Shown piece after piece: positions 34,775-45,300 of a stretch of 64,000 nucleotides of DNA. The stretch's first letter is position 1. Every line of letters begins with the position of its first letter. The stretch lies in the NCBI GenBank assembly GCA_022828595.1, contig JAKGHH010000008.1, positions 10,397,228 to 10,461,227 of the forward strand. Reading direction: 5' to 3'. The DNA is from Nelumbo lutea. Taxonomy: Eukaryota > Streptophyta > Magnoliopsida > Proteales > Nelumbonaceae. The position numbers and the translations under genes are program-made. Below the pieces are notes generated by a model, which was given only the letters and a program-made list of their open reading frames with translations, had not been told where the DNA came from and made no database searches.

Positions 34775-36263
34775 TTACACTCTCCTTGGAGATATGTGGG
34801 CCCTTAGAGGTTTCTTCATCACGATGGTGAAGGTGAACTCCTGTTTCTCAGACAAGTCAACCACATCTCCATCCCTGACCGTCCACTCAAATTCCCTAAC
34901 CAAATTGGCCACACCAAATGCTCCATATGAAGCAAGGCCAAAGTAAGACCAGGGCATATTCTCCTCCGGTCCTCCCTGTCCCAAACGGCATCATCGCAAT
35001 CTCTCTAGTCCCGGTTATATCAAACTCTTCCACTCTATTGCCACGTGTCAAGAATCTTTACGGCCTGAACTTTCAGGGGATCCTCCCAAGCTTTTGGGTT
35101 CCACCCCATCTCTGCTATCATGAAATTCACTATATCTCATTGTTTGGCACAAGATACCCATCTATGGTGACATCCTCTATTAGTGCGTGCGGCACCCGGC
35201 GGATGTCTTATCAGACCCTCCAACACCACCGCCTTAAGATATGGCATCTTCTGCAGATCTTTTTCTTTGATTTCTTCTCCGAACCCCACTACTCCTTCAA
35301 TCTTCGACAGCAGCTTTGCTTGGATGTGTTTGCCATGATCCACTGTAACACGACGGATGTTGTGTCAGCGCTGCCGTTGAGAAACTCCCCGTACAGGGAG
35401 ACTATTTCCTTCTCCATGAGCATCCGTCCTCCGTCGGGTAGCCGGAGATTGAGTAACGTATCCACGTAGCCGTCGACTATCTCGCTTCCCTTCCTCGCTT
35501 TGCTTCTTCTTCTTCGTCTCTTGCTCTTGTCGGACTCGTATCAGAGGAATCAGGACACTTTCTTGATTACATCGCAGCTGATAGAGTTCGTTCTACTTCT
35601 TCCGAATATGAATTTTCCCGATTTGGGCAGCAAAGCAAGTATGTCGAATCGGCTGAAATTAGTCAAGAGCTTCCGCTGAGCAGTCTCGACGTCTCTGATG
35701 ACCTTCTCATCGAATTTCTCTAAAAAACACATGAATACCGATAAGCAGAACAGCGTGTAATGGAAGTGATCTTCCACACAGAGGGGTTCGCCGGATTTGG
35801 CTTGTTTCCTTAGCCTATTGATCAGTATGTCCAAGACCCATTTGCGGGCGTGGCCATAAGATTTGACTCGTGAAGGGCAGATGATCTCGGAGGTGAGATT
35901 CCGGCGGGAAGAGACGCCAGAGTGGGCCGTATGCGGCGGAGTTGATGGTGTATTGGTTGTTGGAGATGAAACGGTTGTGGCCTAGAGCCGGCGGACGATC
36001 GGCAAAGATGGCGCCGTCCTGGATGAGGGCTGTATGGGCATGTTGGTGGGCGTCGAAAGCCGACGTCGAGCTTGAAGATGGAGCCGTACTTGGCGCGTAA
36101 GTGGCGAAGAACGGATTCGATTTCGGAAAAAGGTGTGTCCTTCCATAAGAAGTTGGTTAAGAGAGGCACAATAAAGGGACCTGGTGGGAGCTTTCTGTAT
36201 ATGAGATCAAGAAGGAATTTCAGGGATGCACAGAGAGGCGACCACGATGAACCACACGTCCAT
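34775..36263 (-). pseudogene. Cytochrome P450 pseudogene, CYP89-like
   Basis: On the - strand a start codon at 36263 opens MDVWFIVVASLC, a hydrophobic anchor. A 1-base shift then leads to FLLDLIYRKLPPGP (proline hinge) and FSEIESVLRHLRAKYGS. Later pieces in changing frames are [51 protein letters not shown] and [20 protein letters not shown] (K-helix region, with the ExxR arginine disturbed). The heme loop FGTGR...RRICPG keeps the cysteine but is split by a frameshift. It ends [20 protein letters not shown] to a TAA at 34775. Length, lack of introns and wording fit the CYP89 family. At least five frame changes make it non-functional. Confidence 0.85.
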
Positions 36264-36426
36264 GGGAATGGTCTGAGAGCAGGTCCAGCAGGATCAAGGT
36301 TACAGACGATCCTGATAGTGGATTTGCTTTGATATAACGACTTTTGCTACGAATCAAAACCTTCGATGTATTCAACGAAAAAAAAGAAAATACTTTGATG
36401 TATTGATGCAAATTGTAATGACGAAG

Positions 36427-36560
36427 AACGTAACACGGCACATCGCCTCCGTGTATTGGGAACATCCTGATGATTGATAATCACAGAAATCATAATATCA
36501 TTATCCGGAGATATTCTCAATACACGGCGGGAATGTGGTGTGAGACGTTGTGGGGACAAT
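36427..36560. mobile_element. Foldback element, GTATTGGGAACATC family, plus partial arm at 36601-36650
   Basis: CACATCGCCTCCGTGTATTG, then GGAACATC pairs with GATATTCTCAATACACGGCG, then GGAATGTGGTGTGAGACGTT. The hinge (TGATAATC...GATTATC type, 36470-36500) is itself partly palindromic. At 36601-36650 a further fragment (TTGCTCCCCACAACAGTCC) resembles the outer arm, so part of a second copy lies alongside. The element is about 160 bp upstream of the P450 pseudogene start. Confidence 0.65.
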
Positions 36561-36659
36561 CTGGTGGTGGCCGATTTGAACTCGTAATGAGACCAAATCA
36601 TCCCCTACAAAATTGCTCCCCACAACAGTCCTACAGCACATCTCACATCTCTGAGTAGG

Positions 36660-37970
36660 ACTATCACTCCATTATTTCAGTTGGTCTAAACAAAAATAAA
36701 AATCGTTATCTTTATAATTTTAATGAATTTATACAAAAAGAGTATGTTTGGGACTTCATTAGTGGATATACAAACTCGTGAATGGGAGATGAACCATCCA
36801 AGTTATAAAACTGGTCATGATTGACCACTCTGTTCCATTACGAAAAATAAGCAATTCCAGACGTAAAAGCATTTTTTTTTTCTATGTTTTTTATTGGTTA
36901 TAAGTGTTGAAGCATTACCAACAACTTGGCTGCTAGGAAATATCTTATTAGGCTTTGCCTTTTGAGTAGATATCTTTACATCTTCCTTTCAAACCATACC
37001 GCCTATAAGCCTTCTTGCACCTCCAATCTGCTTTTAGGTCGTGTATTATTAGGAGACCAGCTATTGACCGAAGCCTAGCCATGGTTAATTTAGGAAATAA
37101 TCTCCTTTTCTTTTGTATAATATTCAAATGCAATTCAAAATTAATATCAATTCAATCAACCATTTCAGCAATACAGGATATGATTTAAAGGAATTGGTTA
37201 ACAAAAATTAAGCAATTAAGAACTCATGGCACATATCATTCAGGTAACAATGATAATACTATAACCAAATAATAGAATCCATTAGGGAAAAAAATATCCA
37301 AGTTGATAATGGAAAGTTAAACCCACAATAAATAACATATTATATGAATAAGATCAATAAATTTAAACCATTTACAAATTCACACGTTCAAAATGAATCC
37401 AGATCACATAAATAATATGTTGTATGAAATACAGATAGTTATCCATCTTGATGCCTGGTTAGAAATGAGATTCGCAATTACTTAAACGACACAAGGAAGA
37501 AATAACTGGAATAAGAGATCAAACCTCAACATTAAATCTTTGAGTGAGAATGTAAGATACGTAGCTGAATCAATTGGTAAGAGATCAAGCCTCAATGAAC
37601 CAGTTTTGATTTTGTTTAAGTCTACCGAAATCCATCAGCATGAGGCCCTTACAATGATTTTCATGTGAGACATATCCCTATCCATGGTGCCAGCTAGCAG
37701 CTTCGTTGTCTTGAGAACTGCTTCCCAATGACTTGATTGCCTTCACTCAGGAGCACATGTTGGTGAGGCTTTCTAGGGAGAGTAACATAAGAGGGAAACG
37801 GCTCGCGTGACTGAAAAGAAGAGGGAAGGAGAAGACATATTGCAAGCATGAGAAGAGAGAGAGAGAGGGTGGTAGGGAACCTGCAGAGATAGGGAAGAGA
37901 GAGAGAGAGAGAGAGGCGACATAAAGGGGGAAGGGAGAACTCAAATGAAGTAAAGAATCTTTATAGGGGA
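36660..37970. other. Intergenic DNA, no gene recognised
   Basis: A - strand frame of 61 codons at 36948-37133 (LRSIAGLLIIHDLKADWRCK) looks protein-like but I do not recognise it. AG-rich microsatellites occur at 37855-37915. Confidence 0.35.
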
Positions 37971-37978
37971 TTGGGGGA

Positions 37979-38522
37979 TAGGGGTGTTCACGGGTTGGGT
38001 TGGGTCGGTTTATTGGGGTTTTCCCAATCGACCTGACCTGGTTGGGTTACCTAAGGTGGAAACCGAAACCGACCCACTGATAGGTCAAACCGACCTGATC
38101 GGTTTGAGTCGGGTTGGGTCGGTTTCGGTTTTGCTCTTGAACAAAAGGACACCTAATTGAATTCTAATTGTAATTGCCTAATGGGTTGCCTATTTGGTGT
38201 AAAAGATTATAGAAAGTTAGAAACTATGATAGATTGCATATTCTAATTGTAATTGCCTAATGGGCCTTCTAGTTCTAGTAGAAAACTAATTATAGTTAAG
38301 TAGAAAACTAGTTATAGTTACCTAACTAGTAGAAGACTAGTTTGGTTCGGGTCGGGTTTATTTCAGTTTTCACACAATAAAACTGAAACCGACCCAATAT
38401 ATCGATTTATATATTTTCCCAAACCGAAACCGACCGGTACTGATGAAAACCCAGCCAACTCGGGTTGGGTCGGTCCGGGTTGGTCGGTTTGGTCGGGTTG
38501 GACATTCTTATGATCAGCCCTA
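37979..38522. mobile_element. hAT-like MITE, 544 bp
   Basis: It begins TAGGGGTGTTCACGGGTTGG and ends GATCAGCCCTA. Target copies are TTGGGGGA (37971-37978) and CTGGGGGA (38523-38530), 7 of 8 matching. Both flanks of the element are packed with GGGTTGGGTCGGTTT motifs in direct and inverted order. Inside, CTAATTGTAATTGCCTAATG recurs (near 38163 and 38242). Confidence 0.75.
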
Positions 38523-38689
38523 CTGGGGGATGGTGGGGGAATCAATAAGGTAGAAACTCCACCGTCACGTTCCGATGGTGTTACACGGATAATACCATTC
38601 AATGGACTTCGCACGCTTGCTTTATAACTCACACGCACCATATGTGTGGATACCATAAATTTCCTCAAGAATATTTATGTAATTTTATA

Positions 38690-39960
38690 ATGACAAAATA
38701 TATCCCTCTATATTTAAATTTATTGATAAAAATGAGGGTAAATAGGATAATTGGTTATTGATATTAAATGAGTTGAAAATAGGTAATTTTAATATATTCA
38801 ATTCATTCAAATGACTCTCATTAAATCCAACACTTAAGGTATTAACTTGCATTTACCTTCATTGAATCATATATTTAAGGCAATTTTGTTTCTTCTCATC
38901 ATTAAATTATATTAATTAAATCCATATGTAATAAATTAATAATTCAAATAACATAAAAACTTACTTTTAAAATATACTTGAAAAAAAATAGTCTTTTCAT
39001 CTAGGAAGTGGTAAGAAATTAAACCATTTTGGGTCAAATGGGCTAATCCATGTTGCTACAATTAAATCATAAAATTCAAAATTAGATAAAATGAAAAAAG
39101 TATAAAAAATTAAAAAAATTGGGAACATTTTTAACATCATATATTTTAAAATATTAAACAATAATAAGTATGATAAATAAGAAATGTTTTATTAATTATG
39201 GAAATGGAATGTAAAATTTAAATAAAACCATTTTCCTGTTCAATTTCATTAAATCCTATATTTAAGATATATTTTTTTCTCATCATTAAATTCTACTAAT
39301 TAAATCTACAACATTAATTTTAATAGTATAAAAAATATTTCAAAAAATAATTTGAAAACAATACCATTTTCTTCCCTCATTGTGGTAGGAAAGCAATTAG
39401 ACCATTTAGGGTAAAAAAGGTTAATAAATATTACCATAATTAAATAATAAAAAATTAAAATATATAAAATATATAATATAAAAAAATAAAAAAGAATTGG
39501 GCATGTCTCTAAAATTGTATATTCGTTATACTAAACAAAAATAAGTATGAAATATAAGAAATAGTTTTATTAATGATCAAAATGGAATACCAAATTTAAA
39601 ATCAACTTAGAAATTAAATGATTCCATAGTCAAATAATACATTTTTTTAAATAAAAATACAAATAATCACAAAAAATTAAAAAAAAAAGAGAAAATTTGG
39701 GCACATATCTAATGTTATATATTTATAAAAAAGTAAAATATTAGGTACATCTCTAATATTATAAATTCACTACATTGAACAAGAATAAGAATTATACATA
39801 AGAAATAATTTTGTCAATATGGAAATGTAATACAAAATTTAATGAAAACATATAAATCAAACTATTTTCCTTATTGGGTGGTGGGTTAGTAGTTTGGGTC
39901 AAATGGATTAATCGATGATATGATAGTTAAACAATAAATCTTAAAAAATATAAATAATTA
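38690..39960. repeat. AT-rich tandem repeat block related to 32461-32990
   Basis: Units of roughly 300 bp share TTTTAATAGTATAAAAA, GGTAGGAAAGCAATTAGACC, ATTTGGGTCAAATGG, AATAATAAGTATG and AAATGGAATACAAAATTTAA. At least three diverged units can be followed. The AATAGTATA and GGTCAAATGG...ATAATTAAA motifs are those of the block 6 kb upstream. Confidence 0.55.
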
Positions 39961-39971
39961 TAAATAATCAA

Positions 39972-39975
<4 letters not shown>

Positions 39976-40030
<55 letters not shown>
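39976..40030. repeat. (TA)n microsatellite
   Basis: About 27 TA dinucleotides at the end of the AT-rich block. Confidence 0.95.
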
Positions 40031-40033
<3 letters not shown>

Positions 40034-40139
40034 GTAAAATTGGGGTACCAATACCCTTTTTTACGGTATTTTAAAAAAAACTATTTTTAATAATTACATA
40101 ATATAATTGTAAAATTAAAAAATAATTGAAAAAAAAGCA

Positions 40140-40215
40140 TGCATGGTTCAAAGTGTCGAAGCTCAATACATCCCTTTCAGCATATTGGGGTGTATGGGTA
40201 CTTTGAACCATGAAT
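40140..40215. repeat. Small inverted repeat with GGTTCAAAGT ends
   Basis: CATGGTTCAAAGTG and TACTTTGAACCATG are inverted. The inner AATACATCCC and GGGGTGTAT also pair. It resembles the right side of the MITE at 50017-50227 (GATACACC...GGTGTATC, ATGAACCTTG). Confidence 0.45.
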
Positions 40216-40382
40216 TCATGTCCAATATATCATACAGGCCAATCCATATAAGATCCTAATTTTATGTTTTCATGTCTTTATTGTTTATGGATCATATCAT
40301 TTTCTTTTTTTGCTCAAGGCTGACACCTTAAAACACCTTGAGGTTTACGCCTCACCTCCACCTTTAGCCTTTTAAAACCTTG

Positions 40383-40590
40383 GGTAAATGCACTTATCCA
40401 AGTAAATGTTTCTTAGGTAAATAACTCAATGGCCATTTTAGTCATAAAAAAATATTTGCAACTATCCCCTAGGTAGGAAAGTTATTTACCCACCTGGGAG
40501 ATGGGTGTAAGTAATAACCTTTCCCTAATCACCACACATATGAAAAAGGAATATCGAATTCTTGGTCGATGGGATTGTGAATTTATCCAC
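40383..40590 (+). repeat. Dispersed repeat family with TTAGTCATAAA core, copy 2
   Basis: GTAAATGCACTTATCCAAG, CCATTTTAGTCATAAA, CCCCTAGGTAGGAAAG and TTATTTACCCACCTGGGAG follow the order of 19585-19830. Confidence 0.6.
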
Positions 40591-40599
40591 TTCCAGTTT

Positions 40600-42240
40600 G
40601 GTTATGTTTGGAGAATATCTCATATCAAATAAATAACTTATGATTTGAGAAATTTTCAAATTAAATCAAATTATTTTAGTATAAAAATCAAGTTAAACTT
40701 TTAATAAATTTGGATTATTGTAGTGGGCTTAACCCAATTAGAAAGCACAAATAACATGGTACCTACATGAATAATAAATGGAACTTAAATATCAACAAGT
40801 GTGGCATATTACTATTATATAAATTATATTCACACTTTCTCAAATCAACATATACTATTCCACTGCAAAAAATGAAAACCCCTTGCGTGGGTTGCCTGAG
40901 ATGACCTAAAACACAACAAAAAATGAAAGGAAAAAAAAAAAAAACGGATATGAGATTGAGTATTATTGAGATAATAAAATGCTAGAAGCCTAGAATTGAA
41001 AAAAAAACAACAACAAATCTATAATAGACCTAAAACAAATCTACAACACAAGAAATCTAACATAAACAAATGTATTTGAGACCAACACCATCAAATCTTA
41101 CAACAAGTTCGAAGTAAATATATAACACATAGTAGATATAGAAAAAACACCAGACCTAGAAAAAGGCAAATACCAGAAGCTAGATCTGGAGCTTCGGCGT
41201 TAAAATAAACGCCTTCAATTGTAGATCATATGTTTTTTTGGATCTATATGACCACAGATGGCTCTAGGCATTGGGAAAATTTCGTGGGGATCTCATTCAA
41301 TGAAAACAGGTAAAAATGGTAGATAAATGAACAAAAATCATGAGAGGAACCCAAATATGAGCTTACCTTCAAGAAAGGTTGCCAAAGATGGCGCCAATGA
41401 ATATATGCTTGGATGACGGCTGAATAGAAGACGTCGCTCAACTTGCCTCCTTTGATAAAAGTTTCTCGGTTGTTTCCTTTCTCAATGGGGTCGCACTTAT
41501 TTGATAAGACCCCATGTCCCAAAAATTGAGAACACATTTCTCATCACATCTCATTATTTCGTCCAAAACAAACATGGAATATTTCTATTTTCCTATCCCA
41601 GTCGCACAAACCAAATAGACCATAAGAGTACTTCAAGAAAATTTTCTTAAATTTTATTATAATTAGATTTATATCCAAATACTCAAACCCACATATTTTT
41701 AATATAACCCAACGATGGAAATCATTCTCCCCTAAGCAATTCAACCAATTCATGAAAGATGATGCACAATCCAACCCATATTTATTATGTCAACTCATGA
41801 AAGATGAGGCCCAATCCACACAACCGGCCCACCCCAACCCAAGCAGCAGAGTTGTACTCTTGAGACTCGAGTGTTTAGTCCCTCTCCCCTGTCAGTTATT
41901 TCTAATTAAGCCAGCTATCTGGAATTGATAGGAAGGTTCGAGTCTGTGGATGCCTTTGACTCTCGGTCTTTTCTTCTTCTTCTATTTTTTTTTTTTTTTT
42001 TTGCTTTGATATGTTCAGGTGGGCCACTGGATCAATGACGAGTATTGAGCCAGCGGCCAAAGGGCTGTGGCGCTTGGAAGGCCGCAGGCCACCTTTGGGC
42101 TTTTGTCCTTTGAAAAATCCGTTTTGAAGCGGTAGAACCGTAGAAGACAAGACAGATTGCCTTTCATTTTTTATTTTAGTCTATGACCAGTCTTTAAGAT
42201 TAAAATAAGCAATCTTAACTCAACTCTTTATACGTATTCC
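40600..42240. other. Intergenic DNA upstream of the LIKE-COV gene
   Basis: No gene recognised. A - strand frame at 41244-41537 (97 codons) has no known match. The 42220-42355 stretch is probably the 5' leader of the gene at 42356. Confidence 0.4.
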
Positions 42241-42355
42241 TGTTTTCTTTCTGTAAGAATCGTATAAAATACGAGAGGAAAGAAAGGGAGAAAAAGCAGC
42301 GAGCCAAGTTTCTCTGGATTTCCCCAGAGGAGCTGTTCGGAGTTGTTTGCTGGTG

Positions 42356-45300
42356 ATGGGCGATGATAAATTATCTATCGCAATGGCGAGTAGAGATCGA
42401 GAGCTTCTCATACCAGTCGCCGATGCTGTTGACGATGACGCCTCTTCCAAACCTTCTTCGTCATCTGCTGCGTCGTCTCATCATTCCGGTAGAGAGGTCA
42501 GCTGTTTCTCTCTCTTCCTAGCAATTCCTTCTGTTACTGGATTTGTCTTGCTGATTTGGTGGTGATTTGGTGGTGACTCACTGACTCATGCTAGGTTTTT
42601 CCCCTTTAGTTTGATTTGTTCTTTTTGGGACCTTATTACTTGATTCGGTTTGTTGTTAGAAATACATTTGCCTTTTTTTTTTAGGTTTTTGCTCCTTGTA
42701 ATGAGACGCGTCTTATTTTTCGATTGGGTTTTCGTAGAAACCTCTGTTTGGTTCCAGAGTTCCGTTGATACCTTATTTATGTTGACCCCCAAATCGATTT
42801 TCCTCGTTATCTCCACGATTTGCTTAAGGGTTCCTTGATGATTTATTTTAGCTTTGAAATAGCTTTTTCATCATACTGAATCAATATCTAATCAATGAAA
42901 GATTGAAAAGCTCTTTCGCACTAACTATTCTTTCTTCAAGACCAAACCTTTGGGATTTCCTGCAGAACAATCAATCTTGATGTATCGTTATCTTGAACCA
43001 TGCACCCAAATTTAGATACATGAGAAGGCATATTAATCTTCAACACCAAATTAGTTTAATGATGTATTGATCTAGTTTTCAGCAATCAAAGGTAACAAAA
43101 TATTTCATTGGCTTTTCTGGATCTCCCTATGGTCTTTCTGATGCAACTACACGTGGTGCTAGACCTTGGCTCTGATAAAAATGATGTAACATAGGACCCT
43201 TTAGGGAGGTGGAGTTTACTGTATTTAGGGGTTGGGGAAGGCAGGTTCTGCAGAATTTCTCAATAAAGTTCTAGATGCCAGATATAACAAAAGAAAGGAA
43301 AGGCCGGATTCAAATTGGGTTTGCAGGAATCATTTGTAAGAGAGAAAGCATTTGAAGTATATAAAAAATTTTAATACATTAAATTTTTGATTGAGTCATT
43401 GAGAGGTATCTGGGCAAGTGACCTTGATGTAACAGTGGTATAAGGTTTACTGAAATCAGACATGTGGTGTGTTGGTAACTGATGATGCACGATCTAACGC
43501 TCCCTGCTGGTAGATAGCTTGGACGCTGAACTGAGTAGGTCACCTAGCTGAGCTGCAAAGAAAGAGATCAGAGTGTCCGGGTTGCTTTACCTGGGGTGAG
43601 CACTCCGATCCTTAAGTCAACGAAGAGTTTTGAGAGAGCTAAAAAGCGAGAGAGCTAGAGAGCTAAATTGCGTATACCTCTTCTGATTGAAGGAGATGCC
43701 TTTATATAGGCGCAGGTAGTTGTGACGGTAATGCGTCTAAGATCTCCGGGAGGACATGGCCATAGCGCGTCCAAGATCCTTGGGAAGTTGTCCTCCATGC
43801 TTGGGAGTAGTTTCTTAGTTGGAAATGGAATCCGCGTAGATTAACTCCGAAGCAGGCGGTGTGGGGAGATGAGTCTAACAGTTGAACGATGTGATCCCGT
43901 AGGAGTCGGGCATGGTGTTTCACTTTGAAGTGACTGGTTGCCACGTCAGGCAGATCGCCAACTGGGTCCCAATCAGGTCAACATGGTCTTAGGGGAGGTC
44001 GCCCCTAATGTCGAGGTCCCTAGCTTAGTTGTGATGAGGTCGCCACCTGAGTCTTCGTTAGGTTGGTGGAGGTAGGTCGCCTCTTTTGCTGACCTAGTCC
44101 TGTCAAGATCTTACGCCGTCAGGTCGGCGGAGGTAGGTTGCCAGTTGAGTCTCCGTCAGGTCGGTAGAGGTAGGTTGCCAGTTGAGTCTCCGTCAGGTCA
44201 GTACAGGCAGGTCGCCACCTGAGTCTCTGTCAGGTCAGCAGAGGCAAGTCGCCACCTGAGTCTCCGTCAGGTTGGCGGAGGTAGGTTGCCTCTTTCGTCG
44301 ACCTAGTCCTATCGAGATCTTACATCGTTAGGTCGGCGAAGGTAGGTCACTAGCTGGGTCTCTGTCAGGTCAGCGGAGGTAGGTCGCCAGCTGGATCTTT
44401 GTCAGGTCTGCGGAGGTAGGTCGCCAACTGGGTCTCTATCAAGTCAGTAGAGGTGTAGGTAGGTTGATCACCATGCCATGCAGGTTGCTACCTGGACCTC
44501 AGTTTGGTCGGTGAGACCTCGGTGGGAGGTCTCCCTTCGTGTCGAGGTCTCAAGCTTAGTCCTAAGGTGGCCGTCCCGATCTTGGCGAGGTGCTTACATG
44601 TTGTCCATGGCGAGGTGGTGACGAAGCGCCCTCAGGGCGTGCAAGGCGCATCCGACGTGGTTCTGGGTAGGTCTCCGTCATTTTGGCTAAGGCAAGTCAT
44701 CGCCTACGTGGTGCCGGGGTGTCATGCGACGATTCTGGGTTCGCCAGATGGTGCGCTGTCACTAGAGGGCCAAATCTGCCCTCGCCAGTAACTAAAACAG
44801 CAAGAAGTAGGGCTGGATTGTGCTATATATGCAGATATTTGACTCTAGCAGGTCGAAGAACATAGAAAGAAATTAGCGAGGAGTCTCAGAAATACGCTAT
44901 TGTAACAGGATCGACAGAGAAAATAGGAGGGGAAACTTAACCTGCTTTATATGTCCAAACACAATATTCGGTTTCATCCTTATCTCCATTCAATCACAAT
45001 AGGAGAGCCTATTGATAGATATACAACCATGGTTGGGCCAAGTCCTACAACTTATTCGTAAAAAATCTAATTGCTTGGTACTTAATACACCAACGTCACT
45101 TGTAGATGTCCTACCAATAAAATAGCCATAATAGTCCAAAAACATAAAACATATTGGATTTCCAATATCTTGCTCCCCATGGATGGATAGCTGAACAAAA
45201 AGCATTTAGAAATGATTAACCTATAGCTTCAACTTTTCTTAATTCTAAACATTCTAATAAGACTATTAAACTATTTTGACCTTTTATTCACTATTAAACC

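Noticed and set aside
36948..37133. Protein-like 61-codon frame on the - strand
   Set aside because: No recognised family, short, no flanking splice or start context. Left as unassigned DNA.
41244..41537. 97-codon - strand frame
   Set aside because: No domain recognised, and its surroundings look intergenic. Length is within chance expectation.
44504..44865. GC-rich open frames resembling coding DNA
   Set aside because: They lie inside and at the edge of the solo LTR; composition explains them.
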